Assembly (NCBI GenBank): GCA_964458655.1
Contig: CAYWJT010000084.1
Location: 1-6,741, forward strand
Direction: 5' to 3'
Source of the DNA: CAYWJT01 sp964458655
GTDB lineage: Bacteria > Acidobacteriota > Aminicenantia > Aminicenantales > Saccharicenantaceae
DNA: 6,741 nucleotides
Positions 1-6,500 of this stretch are shown here, piece by piece. The notes beneath the pieces are model-generated. The model was not told the origin of the DNA, made no database searches, and worked only from the letters and a program-made list of their open reading frames with translations. Every line of letters starts with the position of its first letter. The stretch's first letter is position 1. The position numbers and the translations under genes are program-made.

Positions 1-407
1 TCCTGTTCGCCAACGACGATGAGGCCCGGCTCATCACGGGCGAGTCGATCCTGATCGCGGCCGGGCATAGGCTGGTCGGTCTGGGTCCGCGCCTCGTCGT
101 CCTCAAGAAGGGCGAGCACGGCGCGCTCGTCTTCAGGCCCGGCGGGGTTTTCGGCGTCTTGGCCCACCCCTGCGAGCATGTCGTCGACCCGACGGGCGCC
201 GGCGACTCGTTCGCCGGAGGCTTCCTCGGCTACCTCGACAGCGTTTCATGCCGGATGCGCCGGGCCGAGGTCATGAAGGCCGCTTTCTACGGGTCGGCGC
301 TGGCCTCGTTCGTAATCGAGGACTTCGGCATAAGCCGCTTCGAGAGCCTCGACAGGCGCCAGGTCGACGCCCGCTACAGGCAGTTCGTGAGGCGGACCAG
401 GTTCTGA
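1..407 (+). CDS. PfkB-family carbohydrate/nucleoside kinase, C-terminal part (5' end outside window)
   Basis: The gene runs in from the left edge. The first full codon is at base 3 and 134 residues are visible before the TGA at 405-407. The signature DPTGAGDSFAGGFLG matches PfkB signature 2 (consensus DTxGAGD). The last Asp of GAGD, codon 204-206, is the expected catalytic base that activates the acceptor hydroxyl, and the surrounding glycines form the anion hole for ATP phosphates. Upstream, ANDDEARLITGE matches the family's N-x-x-E stretch involved in Mg/phosphate handling, and LVVLKKGEHGALVF is the usual strand before the signature. PfkB proteins are usually about 300-350 residues, so over half the gene lies outside the window, including the substrate-binding lid, and the sugar or nucleoside substrate cannot be named. 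A TTG near 159 could look like a start, but the frame stays open to base 3 with family-like sequence, so it is internal. The gene probably shares a transcript with the tryptophanase gene 65 bp downstream. Confidence 0.9.
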   Translation, partial: LFANDDEARLITGESILIAAGHRLVGLGPRLVVLKKGEHGALVFRPGGVFGVLAHPCEHVVDPTGAGDSFAGGFLGYLDSVSCRMRRAEVMKAAFYGSALASFVIEDFGISRFESLDRRQVDARYRQFVRRTRF

Positions 408-458
408 CGCGCGGTAGTCGCCGGTCAGACCTAAAGCATAGACGGAAAGAACGCAAGC

Positions 459-465
459 GAGGGAG
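459..465 (+). promoter_or_regulatory. Ribosome binding site of tnaA
   Basis: GAGGGAG lies 7 nt before ATG 473. It decides the start. The open frame extends upstream to base 248, overlapping the kinase gene, but that extension does not resemble the enzyme family. Family homology begins at MAQFNKPVEPFRIK, directly after this site. Confidence 0.8.
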
Positions 466-472
466 AAACGCC

Positions 473-1855
473 ATGGCCCAGTTCAACAAGCCGGTGGAGC
501 CGTTCCGGATCAAGACGGTCGAGCCAATCCGTCAGATCCCCAGGCGGGAGCGGGAGGCCTTGCTCGAAGCGGCCGGGCTGAACGTGTTCAACATCCCGGC
601 CGAAAAGGTCTATATCGACCTGCTGACGGACTCCGGCACCGGCGCCATGAGCGACAGCCAGTGGGCCGGCATCATGTCCGGCGACGAATCATACGCCGGC
701 GCCAGGAGTTTCTTCCGCTTGGAGGAGTCCGTGCGCTCGGTCTTCGGCTTCAAGCACGTCATCCCCACCCATCAGGGCCGGGCCGCGGAGCGCATCCTCT
801 TCAGCGTCATGGTCAAGAAGGGCGATTCCGTGCCCAGCAACATCCATTTCGACACCACCCGCGCCAACATCGAGTTCCTCAAGGCCCGGCCGCTCGACCT
901 GGCCGTCGAGGAAGCTTACGACCCCGACGCCGACCTGCCCTTCAAGGGCAACATGGACACGGCCAAGCTCAAGAAGGTCCTGGAGCGTTTGGGCCCTAGC
1001 CGGGTCCCGCTGGTCATGCTGACCGTCACCAACAACAGCGGCGGCGGCCAGCCGGTTTCCCTTGAGAACATCAAGGAGGTCAACCAGGTCTGCAGCCATT
1101 ACGGAGTGCCGCTGCTTTTCGACGCCTGCCGCTTCGCCGAGAACGCCTTCTTCATCAAGAAACGGGAGAAGGGCTACGCCAAGAAGAGCGTCCTCGAGAT
1201 CGCCCAGGAGATGTTCTCCTACGCCGACGGCGCCACGATGAGCGGGAAAAAGGACGCCCTCGTCAACATCGGAGGCTTCGTGACCTGCGACGACGACGGC
1301 CTGGCCGAGAAGCTCAAGAACCTGCTCATCATCAGCGAGGGCTTCCCGACCTACGGCGGCCTGGCCGGACGCGACCTGGAGGCCATGGCCCGCGGCCTGC
1401 AGGAAGCGCTCGAGGAGAGCTATCTCGATTACCGGACGGCCCAGGTGGCCTATCTGGGCAACCTGCTGGACCAGGCCGGCGTGCCGGTCTTCAAGCCCTT
1501 CGGCGGCCACGCCGTCTACGTCCTCGCCGACCGCTTCCTGCCGCACATTCCCAGGGCCAAGTATCCCGGCTGGGCGCTGACTGTCGCCCTCTACCGTGAG
1601 TTCGGCATCAGGGCGGTCGAGATCGGCGGCGTCATGTTCGGACGCAAGGCAGAGCGAGCCCGAGGCGAGGTCTATCCCGCGCTCGAGCTGGTCAGGCTGG
1701 CCATACCCAGGCGCGTCTACACCTCAGCTCATCTGGAATACGTGGCCGAGGCTCTGGCCGAGCTCTACAGGAACAGGGACAGGATCAGGGGCCTCAGGAT
1801 AGTCCACGAGTCGCCCTACCTGCGCCATTTCACGGCCCGGCTCGAAGAGCTTTAA
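473..1855 (+). CDS. tnaA: Tryptophanase (tryptophan indole-lyase)
   Basis: This is a 460-residue, cytoplasmic, PLP-dependent beta-eliminating lyase. The predicted reaction is L-Trp to indole, pyruvate and ammonia. Visible family motifs are PEPFRIK (9-14), the DLLTDSGTGAMSD stretch (49-61), Tyr74 in DESYAG, the PLP phosphate loop HQGR (100-103), Asp217 and Arg220 in FDACR, the PLP lysine Lys260 in MSGKKD, and Arg408 in VRLAIPRR for the substrate carboxylate. Tyrosine phenol-lyase is the close relative to exclude. Three positions that separate the two enzymes are tryptophanase-like: Asp127 in FDTT (Thr in TPL), Ile384 in VEIG (Arg in TPL) and His452 in LRHFTA (Phe in TPL). The compact length and the MSGKKD core are nearer to TPL, but from memory the non-enterobacterial tryptophanases share this pattern. 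The upstream gap is 65 bp, with no convincing promoter and no TnaC-like leader peptide. It converges on trpB2, with 28 bp between stop codons and no clear terminator. Confidence 0.93.
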   Translation: MAQFNKPVEPFRIKTVEPIRQIPRREREALLEAAGLNVFNIPAEKVYIDLLTDSGTGAMSDSQWAGIMSGDESYAGARSFFRLEESVRSVFGFKHVIPTHQGRAAERILFSVMVKKGDSVPSNIHFDTTRANIEFLKARPLDLAVEEAYDPDADLPFKGNMDTAKLKKVLERLGPSRVPLVMLTVTNNSGGGQPVSLENIKEVNQVCSHYGVPLLFDACRFAENAFFIKKREKGYAKKSVLEIAQEMFSYADGATMSGKKDALVNIGGFVTCDDDGLAEKLKNLLIISEGFPTYGGLAGRDLEAMARGLQEALEESYLDYRTAQVAYLGNLLDQAGVPVFKPFGGHAVYVLADRFLPHIPRAKYPGWALTVALYREFGIRAVEIGGVMFGRKAERARGEVYPALELVRLAIPRRVYTSAHLEYVAEALAELYRNRDRIRGLRIVHESPYLRHFTARLEEL

Positions 1856-1883
1856 GCCGCCTGAAACCCGGGTCGGACGCCTG

Positions 1884-3173
1884 TCATCCCGCGCCTCCGC
1901 CCGTCCCGTTGAAGGCCGTGATATCCAGGAAGCCATGGCCGCTCAGGTTGAAGAGGATATTCCTCGCCTTTTTCTCCCTTTTGGCCTTGAGCGCCTCGTC
2001 GATCACGGCCGCCACTGCGTGGGCGGACTCCGGCGCCGGCAGCACCCCTTCCGTTCGCAGGAACAGCCGGGCCGCTTCGAAGACGGACTTCTGGTCCACG
2101 GCCCGGGGCTCGACGACGCCCATTTGCACGAGATGGCTGACGAGCGGCGCCATTCCATGGTAGCGCAGGCCGCCGGCATGGAACGGCGGCGGGATGAACT
2201 CGCGGCCCAGGGTGTGCATGAAAAGCAGGGGAGTGAGACCGGCGCTGTCGCCGTTGTCGTAACGGAGCAGGCCGCGAGTCAAACTGGGGCAGGCGTCCGG
2301 CTCGACGGCGACGAACCCGATCGGTCGGTTCTCTCTCAGCCTCAACCTGACGTACGGAAAGGCCAGGCCGGCGAAGTTGGAGCCGCCGCCGACGCAGCCG
2401 ATGACCGTGTCGGGCTCGACCCCGAACTCGGCCATCTGGCTCCTGGCTTCCAGGCCGATGACGCTCTGGTGCATGAGGACGCTGTCCAGGACCGAGCCCA
2501 GGGCGTATTTGGCGACACCGTTCCTGACGGCCGTTTCGACCGCCTCGGAAATGGCGATGCCCAGACTGCCGGGATGATATGGGTCGGTATCGTAGAAAAA
2601 GCGTCCGGAGTTGGTCTCGGGGCTCGGGCTCTCGACGACCCTGGCGCCGAAAAGCTCCATCAGCGTTTTACGGCCCGGCTTCTGACGGCAGCTCGCCCTG
2701 ACCATGAAGACCTTGACCTCCAGCCCGAACCTCGAGCCGGCGTAGGCCAGGGCCGAGCCCCACTGGCCCGCTCCGGTCTCGGTGACGAGCGTGGGAACGC
2801 CGTCCTGGGCGGCCAGATAGGCCTGCATCAGGGCCGTGTTGGTCTTGTGACTGCCCACCGGGCCGACGCCCTCGTATTTGTAGAATACGCGGGCCGGAGT
2901 ATCGAGGTACTTGGCGAGGGCGGTGGCCTCCACGAGCGGAGTGGGACGGAATACCGAATAGGCCTCGAGCACGGCGCCCGGGATTGGGACCTCCGGCTCG
3001 AGGCTTACTTCCTGTTTGATGAAGCTCCGGGGGAAGACCGCTTCCAGGTCCTCTGGTTTTATCGGCTCGTTCGTCGCCGGGTGCAGCGGCGGCCTGGGCA
3101 GGAGCGGCAGGTCGGCCTTGAGGTTATAGAATGCGCGGGGCAGGAATTCCGATTTTCTTGAAGCGAATCGCAT
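1884..3173 (-). CDS. trpB: Tryptophan synthase beta chain, TrpB2 type
   Basis: A 429-residue fold-type II PLP enzyme, predicted to condense indole with a serine-derived aminoacrylate to give L-Trp. Visible parts are RPTPL (76-80), GSHKTNTA with the PLP Lys110, ETGAGQWG with catalytic Glu132 (131-138), the PLP phosphate loop VGGGSN (261-266), and EGVLPAPESAHA (375-386) with SGHGFLD (411-417) lining the cofactor. The TrpB2 subgroup is indicated by the extended N-terminus, Trp after GAGQ (His in TrpB1), and the HAGGLRYHGMAP block (332-343). TrpB2 proteins are typically longer than TrpB1 (about 430 against 400 residues) and often stand apart from trpA, as here, where no trpA is seen. Some TrpB2 enzymes prefer O-phosphoserine to serine; the sequence alone does not settle that. 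The ATG is set by GGAG 6 nt upstream, and the nearest upstream ATGs are out of frame. Expression is probably controlled by the Trp-codon leader described at 3174-3400. Confidence 0.94.
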   Translation of the reverse strand: MRFASRKSEFLPRAFYNLKADLPLLPRPPLHPATNEPIKPEDLEAVFPRSFIKQEVSLEPEVPIPGAVLEAYSVFRPTPLVEATALAKYLDTPARVFYKYEGVGPVGSHKTNTALMQAYLAAQDGVPTLVTETGAGQWGSALAYAGSRFGLEVKVFMVRASCRQKPGRKTLMELFGARVVESPSPETNSGRFFYDTDPYHPGSLGIAISEAVETAVRNGVAKYALGSVLDSVLMHQSVIGLEARSQMAEFGVEPDTVIGCVGGGSNFAGLAFPYVRLRLRENRPIGFVAVEPDACPSLTRGLLRYDNGDSAGLTPLLFMHTLGREFIPPPFHAGGLRYHGMAPLVSHLVQMGVVEPRAVDQKSVFEAARLFLRTEGVLPAPESAHAVAAVIDEALKAKREKKARNILFNLSGHGFLDITAFNGTGGGAG

Positions 3174-3179
3174 GAGAGA

Positions 3180-3190
3180 CTCCTTTCATG
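3180..3190 (-). promoter_or_regulatory. trpB2 ribosome binding site within the SD arm CAUGAAAGGAG
   Basis: AAAGGAG ends 6 nt before the trpB2 ATG, a good Shine-Dalgarno. The 11-nt arm CATGAAAGGAG is perfectly complementary to the leader segment at 3335-3345. Pairing would hide the whole Shine-Dalgarno. CATGAAA also occurs directly upstream at 3191-3197 and again at the transcript 5' end (3394-3400). Confidence 0.85.
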
Positions 3191-3198
3191 TTTCATGT

Positions 3199-3219
3199 CC
3201 GGTCCGGCCTTAAGACCGG
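3199..3219 (-). promoter_or_regulatory. Leader hairpin H3
   Basis: In the transcript CCGGUC (3219-3214) can pair with GGCCGG (3209-3204) around a UUAA loop, giving six pairs with one U-G. Alternatively it pairs with GACCGG (3204-3199) around a 9-nt loop. It abuts H2 on one side and stands 8 nt before the SD arm. There is no U-run after it, so it is not an intrinsic terminator. It probably shapes the junction that brings the anti-SD and SD together. Confidence 0.5.
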
Positions 3220-3261
3220 GGTTCGCCCGGGAAAACAGGGCTTTTCCAGGGCCGGCGAACC
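3220..3261 (-). promoter_or_regulatory. Leader hairpin H2, long two-part stem
   Basis: The outer stem is GGUUCGCC (3261-3254) with GGCGAACC (3227-3220), eight perfect pairs. The inner stem is GGAAAA (3247-3242) with UUUUCC (3235-3230), six perfect pairs around GCCCUG. The parts are separated by an uneven internal loop. The inner CCCUGGAAAA arm can instead pair with an upstream UUUUUCAGGG, so H2 has a competing fold. Confidence 0.6.
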
Positions 3262-3304
3262 GCAATTCACCCTGAAAAAGGGGTTAGGGCTGGGAAAACA
3301 GACT

Positions 3305-3334
3305 GCTCGGGCGGACTAGGCCGCCCACCAGAGC
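3305..3334 (-). promoter_or_regulatory. Leader hairpin H1 spanning the Trp codons and the leader stop
   Basis: GGGCGG (3326-3321) pairs with CCGCCC (3314-3309), six perfect GC pairs with the leader stop codon in the 6-nt loop. GCUC (3334-3331) can extend the stem with GAGC (3308-3305), leaving UGGU bulged. H1 begins at the base right after the anti-SD arm, so the two helices could stack. A ribosome on the Trp codons or the stop would melt it. Confidence 0.6.
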
Positions 3335-3399
3335 CATGAAAGGAGCGCAGAGGCAGGCCGCGACGGCGTTAGAAGCTGGGCGGGCGTGCCTTGTTTCAT
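3316..3399 (-). CDS. Trp-rich leader peptide of trpB2 (trpL-like), 27 residues
   Basis: The frame opens with ATG at 3399, reads MKQGTPAQLL at its start and SWLWWAA at its end, and stops at TAG 3316-3318. Trp is at residues 22, 24 and 25, encoded TGG-CTC-TGG-TGG. The 429-residue TrpB2 product downstream has a single Trp, so three in four codons is a strong enrichment. There is no Shine-Dalgarno. The promoter -10 box ends 7 nt before the ATG, so the transcript should start at or one base before it, giving leaderless translation. No other in-frame start is present. A comparable arrangement is known, to my recollection, for the Sinorhizobium trpL leader. The peptide itself is probably not functional: its role would be to stall ribosomes when charged tRNA-Trp is scarce. 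The gene family is not recognised by sequence, only by this pattern and its position before a tryptophan gene. Confidence 0.75.
   Translation of the reverse strand: MKQGTPAQLLTPSRPASALLSWLWWAA
3335..3345 (-). promoter_or_regulatory. Anti-Shine-Dalgarno inside the leader peptide frame
   Basis: CTCCTTTCATG covers leader codons 19-21 and the first two bases of Trp codon 22. It is the exact reverse complement of the trpB2 SD arm at 3180-3190, 11 of 11 pairs. A ribosome waiting at codon 22, 24 or 25 would cover it. Its UUUCAUG part can alternatively pair with CAUGAAA at the RNA 5' end. Confidence 0.75.
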
Positions 3400-3406
3400 G
3401 GAGCGC

Positions 3407-3435
3407 ATTTTAGGGAAAGGCGGAACGCTTGTCAA
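3407..3435 (-). promoter_or_regulatory. Sigma70-type promoter of the leader peptide and trpB2
   Basis: TTGACA (complement of 3430-3435) is a perfect -35 box. TAAAAT (complement of 3407-3412) is a five-of-six -10 box, and the spacing is the ideal 17 bp. The start is expected at 3399-3400, on the leader AUG. A perfect 10-bp palindrome AAGAATTCTT (3434-3443) overlaps the edge of the -35 box and could be an operator, though it may be chance. Confidence 0.85.
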
Positions 3436-3444
3436 GAATTCTTT

Positions 3445-3511
3445 CCGGCTTCGAGCCGGGCGTTTGAGAGGGACTGGACGCCCATCGAGCGGCCGGCCTC
3501 GCGGAAGCCGG
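3445..3511 (-). terminator. Two hairpins after the kinase gene, possible transcript end
   Basis: Directly after the kinase stop, CCGGCUU pairs with AGGCCGG (3511-3493, one U-G, 5-nt loop). Further on, CCGGCU pairs with AGCCGG around CGA (3459-3445). Neither is followed by a U-run in either direction, so these are weak terminator candidates. They may protect the mRNA end or separate the kinase from the trpB2 promoter that follows 10 bp later. Confidence 0.3.
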
Positions 3512-3512
3512 G

Positions 3513-6500
3513 TTAGCGGGCGGCCAGACGCCGGCGGGCGTCGGCAAGCTCGGGATGGGTCCGGTCGGCGTCCTTCCAGTATTCCAGGAATTTCCTGAAC
3601 TCTTCGGCCGCCCCGGCCTTATCCCCTTTAGCCTCGAGGACCCGGCCCAGCCGGTAATGGTAGAGGGGGTGGATGAGGTAGCGGAAACGATTGGAGGGGT
3701 CGATCGTCATGAGCTTCCGGTATTCGGCGACGGCCTTGTCCAGGTCGCCCGCTTTCCAGTAAGCACGGGCCAGGAGGTCCTTGAGGAAGGGCGTGTTGTA
3801 CTTGGCCAGGTCGGGGGTAAGCATGCCCGGGAAGTCCTGCAGGCGGACTTCCCGGGCCGCGGAGATCGCTTCTTCCGGTGAGTCTCCGGCCAGGGCGGCC
3901 TCCGCGGCCAGAAGCTGATATTGAATCGCGTAAGAATCCGGGTTTTCCTCTCCTGTGAACTCGGCGAGGGCCGATTTTATTTCTTCGGCTCTGGAGCGCG
4001 CGGCCTCGGCCCGCCCCTGCTTTAGCTCGACCCAGCCGGAATGGAATGCCTTGACGGCTCTCAAGCTGCTCGGCCTGCCGGGATTGGCGCGCGCGTAATA
4101 TTCTTCGTAGGAACGGTACGCTTTTCGAGCCTCGTCGAACCGGCCCTGCTCCGAAAGGATATAGCCCGAGATCCAATCCACGTGACCGGCAACGAAAGCC
4201 TGGCCGTACTTTTCGGCTATGCCTTTCAACGCGGCATATCCGCTCAAGGCTTTCTCCAGGCGTCCGAGCAGGAAATCATAAAAACTGACCAGCCAAAGCG
4301 CCTCCATCCTCTGCGTCGGCGTCGACCGGGCGACGAGCTCATCCAGGCGTCGGGCCATCTCGCCGTAATCTTCACGCAGGGCGTAAAGATAGGCCAGGCC
4401 GCGGTGGGACGCGTCGAAATCGGGGTGGGTGCGCAGGACTTCCCGGTAATTGGCTTCGGCCTTATCCAGCTGCCCCATGTAGACATAGAGCTCGGCCAGG
4501 GAATCGACCGGGTTGGGGTCGCCGGGGTTGGCCGCGATGTAGCGCCGGAAAGCGTCCTCGGCTTTGGCGAATTCACCGCTTGCGGCATGGGAGTAGCCGA
4601 GCATGTTAAAAGCGGGGCCGAATTGGGGGTCCAGGGCGACGGCCTGCTCGAATGCCCGCACCGCCTCCGCGTATCGCTTGCCTGTGTAATGCGCGCTTCC
4701 CAATTCGTAGAAAGCGTGCTTCTCCTGCGGATACTTTCGCGTCAGCTCTTCCAGAAGACGGCGCCTCTTCTCCGGATCCTTGTCGATGATCGCCGCAAAC
4801 TGCGCCTCGATGGTCAGCCTTTCCTTCTCGGAGACCCTGCCGGCGTGTTCCTTGGCTTTCTTCAGGGCCTCGTCCCGGGCCCGCCAGTCGACGAGCTGAT
4901 ACTCGGCGTCCGATAGGGAGAGCCAGGCGACGGCGAAGTCGGGGTCCAGCGCCAGGGCCTTCTCCAGGTATTTCTTGCCGTCAGCGGCTTGAAGGTTCAA
5001 AACATGGTCGCGGCCCTGCAGGAAATAACTATAGGCCTCCATCGAGCCCGTCGTCAGGGCTATGACCGGTCGCGCGGGCGCTTCAAGTTTCAGAATAGGC
5101 TTGCCGATGCCCCGTGAGATGGCCCGGCTGATCTCGTCGACCTGGGACCTGAGGATGCTGTTGACTCCCTCGCCGCGGGCCGAGGCGCTCTTCAGGACCT
5201 CCCGGGTGCCGGCGTCGAGGACCTTGACGTCGGAAACGAACGTCTCTCCCGCTTTGCTGAAGAAGCCGACGACGACGGCCTCGATGCCGTGCCGGCTGCA
5301 GACGTCGAAGCCGGCCTCCTCGTCGTAGAGTGAGCCTTCGTTACGTCCTGACTGGCGGAGAAGGTCTTTTAGCCTCTGCCAGGACGCGACCCTCAGATGC
5401 TTCGATTGTTCGAGGCTGGTGATAAGGAGGTTGGGGATGGTCTCGCGGAGATAATCGAAGGCCGGGTCGCCGGTCTGGTTCTTGAAGCCGAGGACGATGA
5501 CCGTGCGCTTCGAACCCTCGCTTTCGGGGACGACCTGCCAGACGAGCAGGGCGGCCAGCGCCAGGAGAACCGCCCCGGCCGGGATCCAGACCTTTTTCGA
5601 CGGCAGGCGGACCGTGACCTGTCTCGAGGTCTGGGGCCTGCGCAGCGGCAGGGCCTGCTTCGTCGTGGGCAGGGTCCGTTCGATTTTGGCAAGCTCCGTT
5701 ACAAGGTCATCGGCCGAGGCGAAACGCTTGCCCTTCTCCTTTTCCAGGCATTTCAACACGAGCTTGGCCAGGTCTTCCGGGACTTGGGCGTTGAGCGTCC
5801 GCGGGTCGGGCGGCGGCTCGCTCTTCTGCTTGACCGCGACGGCGAGCGGCGTGTCCCCTTCGAACGGCAGCCGTCCGGTCAGCATCTCGAAAAGAACGAC
5901 GCCGAACGAGTATATGTCCGAACGGGCGTCGGCCTCCTTGCCCTCCACCTGTTCGGGCGACATGTACTCGGGCGTGCCGATCATCACCCCGGCTCCGGTC
6001 ACTCCCTTGGCCTTGACCGAGCGGGCGATGCCGAAGTCCATGATCCGCGCCATGCCCTCGCGGTCGATCATGATGTTCTGGGGCTTGAGGTCGCGATGGA
6101 CGACGCCGAGCCGGTGGGCTTCGGCCAGGCCCTCGGCAACCTGTCGGGCGATGGTCACGGTCTTTCCGGCCGGCAGGGCGCCGATCCTGTGGAGGAGACC
6201 CTTGAGGTCCTCGCCCGGCACGTACTCCATGGTTATGAAATAGGCCCCGGTCGCTTCCTCGCGGCCTAGGTCGTGCATGCGGCAGACGTTGCGGTGAGAG
6301 ACCGCCCGGGCCAGCCGCAGCTCGTTCCGGAAGCGCTCGATCGTCTCGGAATCGGCCGCGATCTCGGGCCGCAGGAGCTTCAGGGCCAGCTTCTCCCGGA
6401 CCTCGGTGTCGAAGACCTTGTAGACGCGTCCCATGCCGCCCTTGCCCAACTCCTCGATGACCTGGTAGCGGCGGGCGAAGGTCGCGCCGCTTTGGAGCTC

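Larger units (their letters stand above)
3174..3400 (-). promoter_or_regulatory. Leader RNA of trpB2: candidate tryptophan-sensing translational attenuator
   Basis: About 226 nt separate the predicted RNA start from the trpB2 ATG. In transcript order it holds the leader-peptide frame with three Trp codons (3399-3316), an anti-Shine-Dalgarno inside that frame (3345-3335), hairpin H1 over the Trp codons and stop (3334-3305), an unpaired stretch with a U5 tract (about 3304-3262), hairpin H2 (3261-3220), hairpin H3 (3219-3199), and the Shine-Dalgarno arm (3190-3180). If the anti-SD and SD pair, the helix encloses H1, H2 and H3 as branches. I see no GC-rich stem directly followed by a U-run, so classical transcription termination is less likely than control of translation. 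Elements are seen in the sequence; switching is inferred. Confidence 0.7.

Noticed and set aside
248..472. Upstream extension of the tnaA frame to base 248
   Set aside because: It overlaps the PfkB gene in another frame, is Arg-rich without homology, and the good ribosome site at 459-465 marks ATG 473.
689..1546. A 285-codon minus-strand frame opposite tnaA
   Set aside because: Shadow of the tryptophanase codon pattern (Val, Gly, Glu and Asp repeats), with no motifs.
473..1855. Tyrosine phenol-lyase, or a TPL/tryptophanase chimera
   Set aside because: The core around MSGKKD looks TPL-like, but Asp127, Ile384 and His452 are the tryptophanase residues. As far as I recall, non-enterobacterial tryptophanases show the same mixture, so it is not exceptional.
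1856..1883. Bidirectional terminator between tnaA and trpB2
   Set aside because: The 28-bp gap contains only a CCCGGG palindrome, with no real stem-loop and no T-run on either strand.
1935..3161. A 408-codon open frame on the plus strand opposite trpB2
   Set aside because: It is a shadow frame of a GC-rich gene. Its translation is low-complexity and rich in Gly, Arg, Asp and Gln, with no family motif, and the opposite strand encodes a clear TrpB2.
3059..3265. A minus-strand frame overlapping the trpB2 start, beginning upstream of it
   Set aside because: Out of frame with TrpB2, overlaps conserved coding sequence and has no family resemblance. The ATGs at 3196 and 3189 are explained better by the CAUGAAA repeats of the leader RNA.
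3275..3283. CCCCUUUUU in the trpB2 leader as an intrinsic terminator
   Set aside because: No stable stem ends directly before the U-run. The only partner found, GGUGGG in the Trp-codon region, needs a 2-nt bulge and competes with the stronger H1.
5397..6269. Long plus-strand frames opposite the kinase gene, also at 4041-4916 and 5482-6243
   Set aside because: They lie antisense to conserved kinase and TPR sequence, have compositional shadow translations and show no recognisable domain.
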